Positions 55,393 to 63,828 of a DNA stretch of 64,000 nt are shown in pieces. How positions within the stretch are numbered: position 1 is the first letter of the stretch; every line of letters starts with the position of its first letter. The stretch is from assembly GCF_019898765.1 (NCBI RefSeq), contig NZ_JAIOKB010000004.1, positions 62,001 to 126,000 of the forward strand. The letters are read 5' to 3'. Origin of the DNA: Sphingomonas yunnanensis (lineage in GTDB: Bacteria; Pseudomonadota; Alphaproteobacteria; Sphingomonadales; Sphingomonadaceae). The position numbers and the translations under genes are program-made. The notes beneath the pieces are model-generated. The model ran no database searches and was not told the origin of the DNA. It was given only the letters and a program-made list of their open reading frames with translations.

Positions 55393-56318
55393 CGCCGACG
55401 CGCCGCTCGCTGATCGCCGCCGGGGCGGCGCTGCCGCTGGCGACGTCCGCGGCAGCGGCGCAGCGCGGGGCGACGTCCAACGCGGCGCGCTTCTCGCTCG
55501 GCTTCGCGCCGCACGAGGGCAGCTTCAAGAGCCGCGGCGGCCTGCTCGAGCAGATCGCCTTCGCCGCCGACCAGGGCTTCCGCGCCTGGGAGGACAATGA
55601 GGCGAGGGCCCGGCCGGTCGCGCAGCAGGAAGCGATGGCGAAGGCATTGCAGCAGCGCGGCATGGCGATGGGCGTGTTCGTCGCGAGCATGCCGCGATGG
55701 TCGGAGTTCCGCCCGATCTTCGGCAGCGACGACGGCGCCGAACGCGAGGCCTTCCTCGCCGACGTGCGCGCCTCGATCGAGGTGGCCAAGCGCCTCGACA
55801 CGCAACGCGCCACCGTCGTCACCGGCTTCCTCGACCCGCGCGTACCGATGGAGATCCAGACCGCGCGCGTGATCGACCTGATGCGCCGCGCCGGCGACAT
55901 CGTCGCGCCGCACGGGCTGGTGCTGGTGATGGAGCCGCTCAACACGCGGGTGAACCACCCGCACGTCTACATGCAGAGCTGGTCGGCCGGCTATGCCGTG
56001 GCGCGCGGGGTGAACAATCCGGGGATCAAGATCCTGGCCGACTGCTACCACGAGCAGATCCAGTCGGGGAATTTGATCAACTCGCTCGCCACCTGCTGGG
56101 ACGAGATCGGCTACATCCAGTTCGGCGACAATCCCGGCCGCAACGAGCCGGGCACGGGCGAGATCAATTACGCCAACGTCGTCCGCTGGCTGCGCGACAA
56201 GCGCTACGCCGGCGTGATCGGCATGGAGCACGGCAATGCGCGCGAGGGGCGCGCGGGCGAGGAGCGGCTGATCGCCGCCTATCGCGCGATCGATCGGGTC
56301 GCAGGGGAGGAAGCATGA
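55389..56318 (+). CDS. TIM-barrel isomerase (hydroxypyruvate isomerase-like) with Tat-like signal
   Basis: 309 residues. The N-terminus TPTRRSLIAAGAALPLATSAAAAQ is a twin-arginine-type signal, so it is probably exported folded. The barrel has VMEPLNTRVNHPHVYM, ILADCYHEQIQSG, QFGDNPGRNEPGTGEINY and IGMEHGN, the metal-ligand pattern of Hyi-type enzymes. Periplasmic location and company suggest action on an oxidised glycoside rather than hydroxypyruvate. The GTG start overlaps the transporter stop. Confidence 0.83.
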   Translation: MTPTRRSLIAAGAALPLATSAAAAQRGATSNAARFSLGFAPHEGSFKSRGGLLEQIAFAADQGFRAWEDNEARARPVAQQEAMAKALQQRGMAMGVFVASMPRWSEFRPIFGSDDGAEREAFLADVRASIEVAKRLDTQRATVVTGFLDPRVPMEIQTARVIDLMRRAGDIVAPHGLVLVMEPLNTRVNHPHVYMQSWSAGYAVARGVNNPGIKILADCYHEQIQSGNLINSLATCWDEIGYIQFGDNPGRNEPGTGEINYANVVRWLRDKRYAGVIGMEHGNAREGRAGEERLIAAYRAIDRVAGEEA

Positions 56319-56371
56319 CCAACACGAGCAGCGGCGCCCGCGCGGGCGCACGGAACGGAGAAACCAAGTGA
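56315..56371 (+). CDS. 18-residue small ORF coupling two genes
   Basis: The ATG overlaps the stop of the preceding TIM-barrel gene (ATGA) and follows an excellent ribosome site, GGGGAGGAAGC. It encodes 18 mostly small and charged residues (MTNTSSGARAGARNGETK) and its stop overlaps the GTG start of the dehydrogenase small subunit. It may exist mainly to hand ribosomes on to that GTG. No family is recognisable. Confidence 0.5.
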   Translation: MTNTSSGARAGARNGETK

Positions 56372-56937
56372 TCGACCGCAGAGACGCGCTCGCGGGCATC
56401 GTCGCGATGTTCGGCAGCCAACTCTTCGCCCCCATCGCGCGCGCCGCGGGAGCCGCCTCGCAGCAGGCGTTCGGGGTGATCAACACCGGCCCGCCCTCGG
56501 TGCAGGTGTTCACGCCGGCGCAGAAGGCGCTGATGGCCGCGCTGAGCGACCGCGTGATCCCGACGACCGACACGCCCGGCGCCATCGCCGCGGAGGTGCC
56601 GCAATATATCGAGAAACTGCTCGCCGACTGGTCCGAGCCGGGCGACCGCGTCCCGATCATCGCCGGGCTCGACGCGATCGAGGCGCGCAGTCGCGCCGAC
56701 TTTAAGAAGAGCGCCGCCGCGGTCACCCCGGCGCAGCAGGACGCGCTGCTGACGCTGGCGATGAACGACACGATCCCGGGCGGTGCGGCCTTCTTCGAGC
56801 CGTTTCGCCAGATGGTGGTCATCGGCTATTACACGTCCGAGATCGGCATCACGCAGGAGCGCGAGTATCTGCCGGTGCCCGGCCAGTATGACGGCGCCTT
56901 CCTCTACTCCAAGGTCAACAAGGTCTATTCCTCATGA
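56368..56937 (+). CDS. Dehydrogenase small subunit (gluconate 2-dehydrogenase subunit 3 family), Tat signal
   Basis: 189 residues, GTG start with GGAG seven bases upstream. It opens with IDRRDALAGIVAMFG, a twin-arginine signal. The body (FTPAQKALMAALSDRVIPTTDTPGA, NDTIPGGAAFFEPFRQMVVIGYYTSE, AFLYSKV) matches the subunit-3 family that partners GMC flavoproteins. Such subunits carry the export signal for both proteins. The GMC subunit encoded at 57798 lacks a signal, so this one should carry it through Tat. It overlaps the next gene by four bases. Confidence 0.9.
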   Translation: MIDRRDALAGIVAMFGSQLFAPIARAAGAASQQAFGVINTGPPSVQVFTPAQKALMAALSDRVIPTTDTPGAIAAEVPQYIEKLLADWSEPGDRVPIIAGLDAIEARSRADFKKSAAAVTPAQQDALLTLAMNDTIPGGAAFFEPFRQMVVIGYYTSEIGITQEREYLPVPGQYDGAFLYSKVNKVYSS

Positions 56938-57773
56938 TGACGGATCGTCGCACGTTCCTGGCCGGCAGCGCCGGTCTCGCCGCCCTCGGTGTCGCGGGCG
57001 CGCTGCCCGCGTCGGCCGCGCAGCTCGGCAAGGTGGGCATCCAGCTCTACACCGTCCGCGAGCTCTTCCAGAAGGACCCGGTCGCCACGCTCGCGCAGAT
57101 CGCGAAGATCGGTTATCGCGAGGTCGAGTACGGCGGCGGTGGCTATGACAGCATGGATCACGCCATGCTGCGCAAGACCATGGACCGGTTGGGCCTGACC
57201 TCGCCGTCGATCCACGTCGGCTACGACCTGCTGCTGAACAAGTTCGACGACAGCGTGAAGATGGCGAAGACGCTGGGCGCCGACACGATCGTGCTGCCGT
57301 TCATGACGCCGGAGCATCGCACCGCCGAGGGGTGGGAGGCGGCGCTGCCGAACTTCAACAAGTTCGCGCGCGAGCTGGCGCAGAACGGGCTGGGCTTCGC
57401 CTATCACAACCACGATTTCGAATTCACCACCAAGCCGGATGGCGTCAGCCTTTATGACCGCTTCATTAAGGCGACCGATCCCAAGCTGGTAAAGGTCGAA
57501 ATCGACCTCTACTGGGCGATCCACGCCGGTGAGGACGCCGCTGCGCTGATCAAGCGCATGGCGGGGCGGATCTACGCCTATCACGTCAAGGACCAGCGCC
57601 CCGACGGCAACATGACCTCGGTTGGGCTCGGCACGATCGATTTCGCCAAGCTGTTCAAGCTCAACAGCATGGCCGGCGTGAAGCATTTCTACGTCGAGAA
57701 CGACGAGTCGCCCGCGCCCTACATCCCCGACATCACCACCAGCTTCCAGACGCTGCGCAAGCTGCGTTTCTGA
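56934..57773 (+). CDS. Sugar isomerase/epimerase-like TIM barrel with Tat signal
   Basis: 279 residues. DRRTFLAGSAGLAALGVAGALPASA is a clear twin-arginine signal. The mature barrel begins LGKVGIQLYTVRELFQ and has AYHNHDFEF, VEIDLYWAIHAG, YAYHVKDQ and FYVENDES metal/active-site segments. It is the third protein of this fold in the cluster and the second predicted to be periplasmic. It may open or cleave a 3-keto-glycoside produced by the flanking dehydrogenase subunits. Confidence 0.88.
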   Translation: MMTDRRTFLAGSAGLAALGVAGALPASAAQLGKVGIQLYTVRELFQKDPVATLAQIAKIGYREVEYGGGGYDSMDHAMLRKTMDRLGLTSPSIHVGYDLLLNKFDDSVKMAKTLGADTIVLPFMTPEHRTAEGWEAALPNFNKFARELAQNGLGFAYHNHDFEFTTKPDGVSLYDRFIKATDPKLVKVEIDLYWAIHAGEDAAALIKRMAGRIYAYHVKDQRPDGNMTSVGLGTIDFAKLFKLNSMAGVKHFYVENDESPAPYIPDITTSFQTLRKLRF

Positions 57774-57797
57774 CGACACTCATCCCGGGAGGGGATC

Positions 57798-59480
57798 ATG
57801 GCAGCTACCAACAAATACGACGCGATCGTCATCGGCTCCGGCGTCAGCGGCGGCTTCGCCGCCAAGGAGCTGACCGAGAAGGGCATGCGCGTCCTGATGC
57901 TCGACCGTGGCATCATGGTCGAGCATCAGACCGATTATACCTATGACGGCAAGCCCGCATACGAGATCCCGGCCCGCGACAACATGCCGCCGGAGCTGGT
58001 GAAGAGCGACTATTTCATCACCACGCACGGCTATGTCTCGCCGAGCACGCAGAAATATTACAACAACGACCGGCTGAACCCCTATGCCTACGATGAGGGC
58101 AGCAAATTCTACTGGATCCGCCCCGCCGCGGTCGGCGGCAAGTCGCTGATCTGGGGCCGCTGGTGCTTCCGCTGGAGCCCGGCCGACTTCGAGGCGAACA
58201 AGAAGGAGAATGTCGGCGGCGACTGGCCGATCCGCTACGACGACGTGTCGCCGTGGTACGATTACGTCGAGAAATATATCGGCGTGTCGGGCTCGCACGA
58301 GAACCTGCCCTATCTGCCGGACAGCCAGTTTCAGCCGCCGATGCCGATGAACGTCGCGGAGAAGTGGTTCAAGCAGCGGCTCGAGGGCTCGTTCCCCGGG
58401 CGCAAGCTGATCAACACGCGCCTGTCCAACATGACCGAGGACAAGCCCGACCAGAACCGCAGCAAGTGCCAGGTGCGCAACCAATGCGGTCGCGGCTGCT
58501 CGTTCGGTGCCTATTTCTCGACCCAGGCGGTGACGCTGCCGGCGGCGCGCGCCACCGGGCGCTTCACGCTACGCTCGGACGCGGTGGTGACCAACCTCGA
58601 ATATGACCCGCAGCGCAAGCGCGTGACGGGCGTGCGCTTCGTCGACGCCAAGACCGGGCAGGCCGAGACCGTCAACGCCGACATCGTCTTCCTCTGCGCC
58701 TCGGCGATGGCCTCGACGCAGATCCTGATGAACTCGCGTGCGCCGGGCAGCACCAAGAGCTACTTCGACAATAGCGGCACGCTCGGCCGCTACGTCATGG
58801 ATCACATCTTCCGCGTCAACATCTCCGGCGAGATCCCGGGGATGGACGAATATATCGAATATGGCCGTCGCCCCGGCGGCGTCTACATCCCGCGCTTCCG
58901 CAACAACAACGGCGACGAGGGGCTCGGCTTCAAGCGCGGCTACGGCTACCAGGGCAGCGCGCGGCGCGACCCGGCCAAGCCGCAGGGCTTCGGCGCGGCG
59001 ATGAAGCAGGGGATGCGCCAGTACGGTCCGTGGCAGTTCTCGATGGGCGCGTTCGGCGAGTGCCTGCCGTACGAGGACAATCACGTCTCGCTCCACGCCG
59101 ACAAGGTCGACCGCTTCGGCGTCCCGCTGATGCGCTTCGACGTGCGCTTCCGCGAGAATGAGCTGAAGATGATGGCCGACGCGCGCGTTCAGGGTGAGGA
59201 GATGCTCAAGAAGGCCGGGCTGCGCAACGTTCGCAGCAGCGAGGACGAGCACGTCCCGGGCGACGCGATCCACGAGATGGGTGGCGCGCGCATGGGTCGC
59301 GACCCGCGCGCCTCGGTGCTCAACGGCTTCAGCCAGGCACATGACGCGCCCAACCTGTTCGTCACCGACGGCGCGCAGATGGCCTCGATCTCGTGCATCA
59401 ACCCCTCGCTCACCTTCATGGCGCTGACCGCTCGCGCGGCGGACCATGCGGTGAGCGCCAAGAAGGCGGGGCTGATCTGA
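57798..59480 (+). CDS. GMC-family FAD dehydrogenase, catalytic subunit
   Basis: 560 residues. The FAD-binding start is YDAIVIGSGVSGGFAAKEL. The C-terminal GMC motifs include HEMGGARMG, with the likely catalytic histidine, and NPSLTFMALTARAADH. Cysteines C224-x5-C230-x3-C234 (CGRGC region) resemble the iron-sulfur ligand set of FAD-glucose dehydrogenase relatives. No export signal, so it should ride through Tat with the subunit-3 protein. Glucoside 3-dehydrogenases have this composition, which makes oxidation of a sugar ring hydroxyl with transfer to cytochrome c the best guess. Confidence 0.9.
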   Translation: MAATNKYDAIVIGSGVSGGFAAKELTEKGMRVLMLDRGIMVEHQTDYTYDGKPAYEIPARDNMPPELVKSDYFITTHGYVSPSTQKYYNNDRLNPYAYDEGSKFYWIRPAAVGGKSLIWGRWCFRWSPADFEANKKENVGGDWPIRYDDVSPWYDYVEKYIGVSGSHENLPYLPDSQFQPPMPMNVAEKWFKQRLEGSFPGRKLINTRLSNMTEDKPDQNRSKCQVRNQCGRGCSFGAYFSTQAVTLPAARATGRFTLRSDAVVTNLEYDPQRKRVTGVRFVDAKTGQAETVNADIVFLCASAMASTQILMNSRAPGSTKSYFDNSGTLGRYVMDHIFRVNISGEIPGMDEYIEYGRRPGGVYIPRFRNNNGDEGLGFKRGYGYQGSARRDPAKPQGFGAAMKQGMRQYGPWQFSMGAFGECLPYEDNHVSLHADKVDRFGVPLMRFDVRFRENELKMMADARVQGEEMLKKAGLRNVRSSEDEHVPGDAIHEMGGARMGRDPRASVLNGFSQAHDAPNLFVTDGAQMASISCINPSLTFMALTARAADHAVSAKKAGLI

Positions 59481-59545
59481 CGACGTGCCACCCCGCGCCC
59501 GGCGGCTGAGCCGATGCGGCGCCCGCCCGTGACCGGCCGCGCGCG

Positions 59546-60574
59546 ATGAGCGAGCGGCGCGGCGAGCGCGGGGTCACGATGCGCGCGGTCGCGGCGCGCG
59601 CCGGCGTGTCGCCGATGACGGTCTCGAACGTCATCAACGGCGCCGGCCGCGCCGCCCCGGCGACGGTCGCCGCGGTGCGCGCCGCGATCGACGAGCTGGG
59701 CTATGTCCCCAATGTCAGCGCCCGGCTGCTCGCGCGCGCGCGCGCCACGACGGTGGGGCTGATCTACAGCGGCGCACGCACGCCCTTCCTCGACGCCATC
59801 CTCACGGGCTCGCTGCGCGCCACCAACGCGCACGGGCTCCAACTGCTGTTACGCGAGGAGCAGCGGCTCACCCACGAGGCGGCGGAGGCGGCGGCGCGCG
59901 CGCTGGTGCGCGGCGGGGCGGACGCGCTGCTGCTGATCCCGCCCTTCGCCGAGCTGCTGAGCGAGGCGGGCGTGGTGGACGCGCTCGGCGTGCCTGCCGC
60001 CGCGATCGCGACCGGCGCGACGCTGCCGGGCACCGCCACCGTCAGGATCGACAATCGCGCGGCGATGCGCGCGCTGACCCGGCGCCTGATCGATCGCGGC
60101 CATTATCGCATCGCGCTCGTGTCAGGCCCGCCGAACCATTCCGACAGCGCCGACCGGATCCACGGTTATCACGATGCGCTCGCCGCGGCAGGGATCACGG
60201 CGAACGCGCGGCTGCTTTTCGAGGGCCGGTTCGACCATGAATCGGGTATCGCCGCCGGCTCGGCGCTGCTGTCGCCCGCCGATCGTCCGAGCGCGATCAT
60301 GTGCAGCAACGACGACATGGCGGCGGGGGTGATCGGCGAGGCGCATCGCCGCGGGCTGCGGCTGCCGCGCGACCTGGCGGTGACCGGGTTCGACGACACG
60401 ACGATGGCGTCGCTGATCTCGCCCGCGCTCACGACCGTGCGCCAGCCGATCCAGCTTATGGCCTATCGCGCCGCGGAGATGCTGATCCGCGCGGGCCGCC
60501 GCGGCGAGCTCGCCGAGGCCGAGGACGAGCTGGTCGACTATGAGCTGATCGAGCGCGAGTCGACCGCGGGGTAA
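59546..60574 (+). CDS. LacI-family transcriptional regulator of the glycoside cluster
   Basis: 342 residues. The HTH is MRAVAARAGVSPMTVSNVIN (about 12-31), followed by a sugar-binding core with the late VTGFDDTTMASLISPALTTVRQP motif. An ATG at 59579 would lie immediately before the HTH, so the ATG at 59546 is preferred though its ribosome site is poor. It closes the cluster and probably binds the 16-bp palindrome at 52558-52573. Confidence 0.88.
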   Translation: MSERRGERGVTMRAVAARAGVSPMTVSNVINGAGRAAPATVAAVRAAIDELGYVPNVSARLLARARATTVGLIYSGARTPFLDAILTGSLRATNAHGLQLLLREEQRLTHEAAEAAARALVRGGADALLLIPPFAELLSEAGVVDALGVPAAAIATGATLPGTATVRIDNRAAMRALTRRLIDRGHYRIALVSGPPNHSDSADRIHGYHDALAAAGITANARLLFEGRFDHESGIAAGSALLSPADRPSAIMCSNDDMAAGVIGEAHRRGLRLPRDLAVTGFDDTTMASLISPALTTVRQPIQLMAYRAAEMLIRAGRRGELAEAEDELVDYELIERESTAG

Positions 60575-60666
60575 GGTGGGTTCGGGAGTTCCCGTTACAT
60601 GGCTCTCGTTGACGCGGCTGCTCACAGAGGCGAGGCGCTTTAACCTTCGGCGCCCAGTACAAACGC

Positions 60667-60763
60667 CCGTCATCCCGGCCTAGCGCCGGGATCCATGTCA
60701 CCGCGAAAGTCGAAGCCGTTGCGTTCGCGGGACCACGGATCCCGGCGCACGGCCGGGATGATG
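60667..60763. repeat. REP-like inverted pair 6
   Basis: The unit at 60667-60696 (CCGTCATCCCGGC...GCCGGGATCC) faces an inverted unit at 60734-60763 (GGATCCCGGCGCACGGCCGGGATG split over its hairpin). It lies between the convergent LacI and wrbA stops. Nothing else is seen in the 222-bp gap. Confidence 0.75.
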
Positions 60764-60796
60764 ATCATCGTGCGGGAAATCTCGTCCGCTCGCCGG

Positions 60797-61399
60797 TCAG
60801 CCCTTCAGCTTGGCTGCCGTCTCGGCGATGCGCTTGCCCTGGTAGCGCGCGCCGTCGAGGTCGACCTGGCTCGGCTGGCGGCTACCGTCGCCGTCGGCCA
60901 GGGTCGAGGCGCCGTAGGGCGTCCCGCCGTGCACTTCCTTGACGCCCATCTGGCCCTGGTAACCGTAGTCGAGCCCGACGATCGTCATGCCGTGGTGGAG
61001 CAGGTTGGTGATGATCGAGAAGAGCGTGGTCTCCTGGCCGCCGTGCTGGCTCGCGGTCGAGGTGAAGGCGCCGCCGACCTTGCCGACGAGCGCGCCCTTC
61101 ATCCACAGACCGCCGGTGGTGTCCCAGAAGGCCGCCATCTGGCTGGGCATGCGGCCGTAGCGGGTCGGCGCACCGACGACGATCGCGTCATAGCCGGCGA
61201 GCGCGTCGGGGCCCTCGATCTCCGGATGCGCTGTGTCGGTCTTGAAGCCGGCCGCGGCGACGACCTCGGCGGGGGCGGTCTCCGCGACGCGGCGGATGTC
61301 GACCTCGGCGCCACCGGCGCGCGCGCCCTCCGCGACCGCGTCGGCCATCTTCTCGATATGGCCGTAGGACGAATAATAGAGGACGAGAACCTTGGTCAT
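60797..61399 (-). CDS. wrbA: NAD(P)H:quinone oxidoreductase WrbA
   Basis: 200 residues, the WrbA length, with AGGAG eight bases before the ATG. The FMN phosphate loop is [12 protein letters not shown], followed by [18 protein letters not shown] and [14 protein letters not shown]. It reduces quinones by two electrons and limits oxidative stress. It is divergent from a LysR regulator. Confidence 0.95.
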   Translation of the reverse strand: MTKVLVLYYSSYGHIEKMADAVAEGARAGGAEVDIRRVAETAPAEVVAAAGFKTDTAHPEIEGPDALAGYDAIVVGAPTRYGRMPSQMAAFWDTTGGLWMKGALVGKVGGAFTSTASQHGGQETTLFSIITNLLHHGMTIVGLDYGYQGQMGVKEVHGGTPYGASTLADGDGSRQPSQVDLDGARYQGKRIAETAAKLKG

Positions 61400-61501
61400 G
61401 TCAGTGGCTCCTGGTGCGGGTTAGGGCAGGGCGCGCGTCGGTGACGCGCTGGGGTGCGATCAACCTAGGTAAGCGGAGGTCGCGACGGAACGCGCCCGAT
61501 T

Positions 61502-61516
61502 GAAACGGATCGTTTC
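61502..61516. promoter_or_regulatory. Dyad between wrbA and the LysR gene
   Basis: GAAACG-GAT-CGTTTC, 6-bp perfect arms, 20 bases upstream of the LysR start in the 137-bp divergent gap. LysR proteins usually bind such dyads to control themselves and the divergent gene. Confidence 0.45.
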
Positions 61517-61536
61517 GGGCTCTAGGCCGGGAGGCG

Positions 61537-62424
61537 ATGCGGCTCCCCGATCTCGAGGCCTGGGCGATCTTCGCGGCGGTGGCCGAGCACCGCTCGTTCA
61601 GCGCGGCGGCGGACGCGATCGGGCTGAGCAAGGCGACGGTCTCCAAGGGCGTGTCGCGGCTGGAAGCGCAGCTGCAGGTGTCTCTGTTCCATCGCACCTC
61701 GCGCCGGCTCGCGCTGACCGAGGCGGGGCGCCCGCTCGCCGAGCACGCCGCGCGGATCGTGGCGGAGGCGCATGCCGCCGAGGAGGCGGCGCGCGACGGC
61801 GCGCGCGCACCAGCCGGTCGAGTGCGACTGGCGGCGCCGATGACCTTCGGGCTCAAGCATGTCGCCCCCGTCGTCGCCGACTTCCTCGCGGCGCACCCCG
61901 CGATCGAGATCGAGCTCCACCTCGCCGACTCGCGGGTCGACATCGTCGCCGAGGGCTTCGACGTCGCGTTGCGGATCGCCGACCTGCCCGACAGTTCGCT
62001 GCGCGCGCGTCGCCTCTGCACGATCACGTCCCACGTCGTCGCCGCGCCCGCGTATCTGGCGGCGCACGGCACGCCGACTCACCCGTCGCAGCTCGGCGAG
62101 CATCGGCTGCTGGGCTACACCAATCTCACCGGCCCGTGGCGATTTCGCTCGCGCGAAGGCGGCGAGGTCTCGGTCAAGGCGCAGGGCCCGCTCGCGGCGA
62201 ACAGCGGCGATGCGCTGGTACCCGCGCTGGAGGCGGGGCTCGGCATCGCCCGACTGCCGGGCTTCATCGTCGGCGCCGGGATCGCGGCCGGGCGCGTGGT
62301 CGAGATCCTGCCCGACTGGGCACCCGCGCCGATCGGTCTGCACCTCCTCACCCCGCCGAGCGCGCTGCGCCCGGCGCGCGTCGAGGCGCTGATCGCCTTT
62401 CTCAGCGAGCGGCTCCGCGACTGA
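61537..62424 (+). CDS. LysR-family transcriptional regulator
   Basis: 295 residues. The winged HTH occupies 1-60 (FAAVAEHRSFSAAADAIGLSKATVSKGVSRLE over its helices); the effector domain starts at about 90. It belongs to the CrgA/PA-type group with FHRTSRRLALTEAG. GGGAGG is close to the ATG. Divergence from wrbA suggests control of that gene in response to quinone or electrophile stress, which is inference. Confidence 0.9.
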   Translation: MRLPDLEAWAIFAAVAEHRSFSAAADAIGLSKATVSKGVSRLEAQLQVSLFHRTSRRLALTEAGRPLAEHAARIVAEAHAAEEAARDGARAPAGRVRLAAPMTFGLKHVAPVVADFLAAHPAIEIELHLADSRVDIVAEGFDVALRIADLPDSSLRARRLCTITSHVVAAPAYLAAHGTPTHPSQLGEHRLLGYTNLTGPWRFRSREGGEVSVKAQGPLAANSGDALVPALEAGLGIARLPGFIVGAGIAAGRVVEILPDWAPAPIGLHLLTPPSALRPARVEALIAFLSERLRD

Positions 62425-62500
62425 CGGCGCGACCCGCGAAAGCCCTCTTCCTTCCCCGGCGCAACTCGGCCATCGTCCCGGGAAAGAAGGGGGAATTTAC

Positions 62501-63784
62501 ATGAGACTGACCATCCTGCCGCGCGTCGCCGCGGCTCTCGTCGCGCTCGCCGGTTCTGCATCGGCGAGCGCCGAGACCGTGGTCGTCACGGCGGCGCGGA
62601 TGCTCGACGTCGACAAGGGCGCGATCGTGTCCGACCCGGTGATCGTCGTCACCGACGGGCGGATCGCGGCGGTCGCCGCCGGCGGGGCGAGCCGGCCCGC
62701 GATTCCCGCCGGCGCGCGCCGGGTCGACCTCGGCGACGTCACGCTCGTCCCCGGGCTGATCGACATGCATGTCCACCTCACGAGCCTCGCCGAGATCGGC
62801 GGCTATCAGACGCTGAAATATACCGACAGCTTCTGGGGTGCGGTGAGCGTCGCCAATGCCGCCAAGACGCTGCGCGCCGGCTTCACCACGGTGCGCAACG
62901 TCGGCGCGGGGGACTTCCAGGACATCGGGCTCAAGGAGGCGATCGACGGCGGCTGGGTGATCGGCCCCCGCATCGTGCCCGCGGGCTACGCCATCGGCGC
63001 GACGGGCGGCCATTGCGACGACAACGCGCTGCCGCCGTCCTACGACAAGAAGCTGCCCTCGGTGATCAACTCGCCCGAGGAAGCGCGCGCCAAAGTGCGC
63101 TGGCTGCACAAATATGGCGCCGAGGTGATCAAGATCTGCGCCACCGGCGGCGTCTTCTCGCTCGGCGACTCGGTCGGCGGGCAGCAGCTCAGCGAGGAGG
63201 AGATGCGCGCGATCGCCGACGAGGCGCACATGCTTCATCTCAAGGTGGCGGCGCACGCGCACGGCGACGAGGGGATCAAGGCCGCGATCCGCGCCGGCAT
63301 CGACACGATCGAGCATGTCAGCCTCGCCTCCGACGAGGCGATGAAGCTCGCGATCGAGCACAAGACCTGGTTCGACATGGATATCTACAACGACGATTAT
63401 ATCCTCGCGACGGGCACCAAGAACGGCACCGAGCAGGAGAGCCTCGACAAGGAGCGGGTGATCGGGCTCAAGCAGCGCCAGACCTTCCAGCGCGCCTTCC
63501 GCATGGGCGTGGCGATGACCTTCGGCACCGACGCGGGCGTCTATCCGCACGGCGACAATGCCAAGCAGTTCGCCAAGATGGTGGAGTGGGGCATGACCCC
63601 GCTCGACGCGATCCGCGCCGCCACCACCAGCGCCGCGCGCGCGCTGGGGCGTGAGAGCGACGTCGGCGCGATCGCGGTCGGACATTACGGCGACCTGGTC
63701 GCGGTGCGCGGCGACCCGCTGCACGACGTCTCGGTGCTGGAGCACCCTGTGACGGTGGTGAAAGGTGGCGTCGAGGTGAAATGA
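62501..63784 (+). CDS. Amidohydrolase family protein, exported (imidazolonepropionase-like dipeptidase type)
   Basis: 427 residues with a signal peptide ending SASA and AAGGGGG before the ATG. Metal motifs are HVH (LVPGLIDMHVHL), a probable carboxylated lysine in EVIKICATGG, HAHG, the histidine of TIEHVS and the aspartate of FGTDAGVYPHGDN. This pattern is that of the Xaa-Pro/arginine carboxypeptidase-like amidohydrolases. Likely a periplasmic peptidase or amidase; substrate unknown. Confidence 0.9.
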   Translation: MRLTILPRVAAALVALAGSASASAETVVVTAARMLDVDKGAIVSDPVIVVTDGRIAAVAAGGASRPAIPAGARRVDLGDVTLVPGLIDMHVHLTSLAEIGGYQTLKYTDSFWGAVSVANAAKTLRAGFTTVRNVGAGDFQDIGLKEAIDGGWVIGPRIVPAGYAIGATGGHCDDNALPPSYDKKLPSVINSPEEARAKVRWLHKYGAEVIKICATGGVFSLGDSVGGQQLSEEEMRAIADEAHMLHLKVAAHAHGDEGIKAAIRAGIDTIEHVSLASDEAMKLAIEHKTWFDMDIYNDDYILATGTKNGTEQESLDKERVIGLKQRQTFQRAFRMGVAMTFGTDAGVYPHGDNAKQFAKMVEWGMTPLDAIRAATTSAARALGRESDVGAIAVGHYGDLVAVRGDPLHDVSVLEHPVTVVKGGVEVK

Positions 63785-63828
63785 AACCCTTCGTTCTCCT
63801 CGCGCTTTCACCGCGCAAGGAGAATGAC

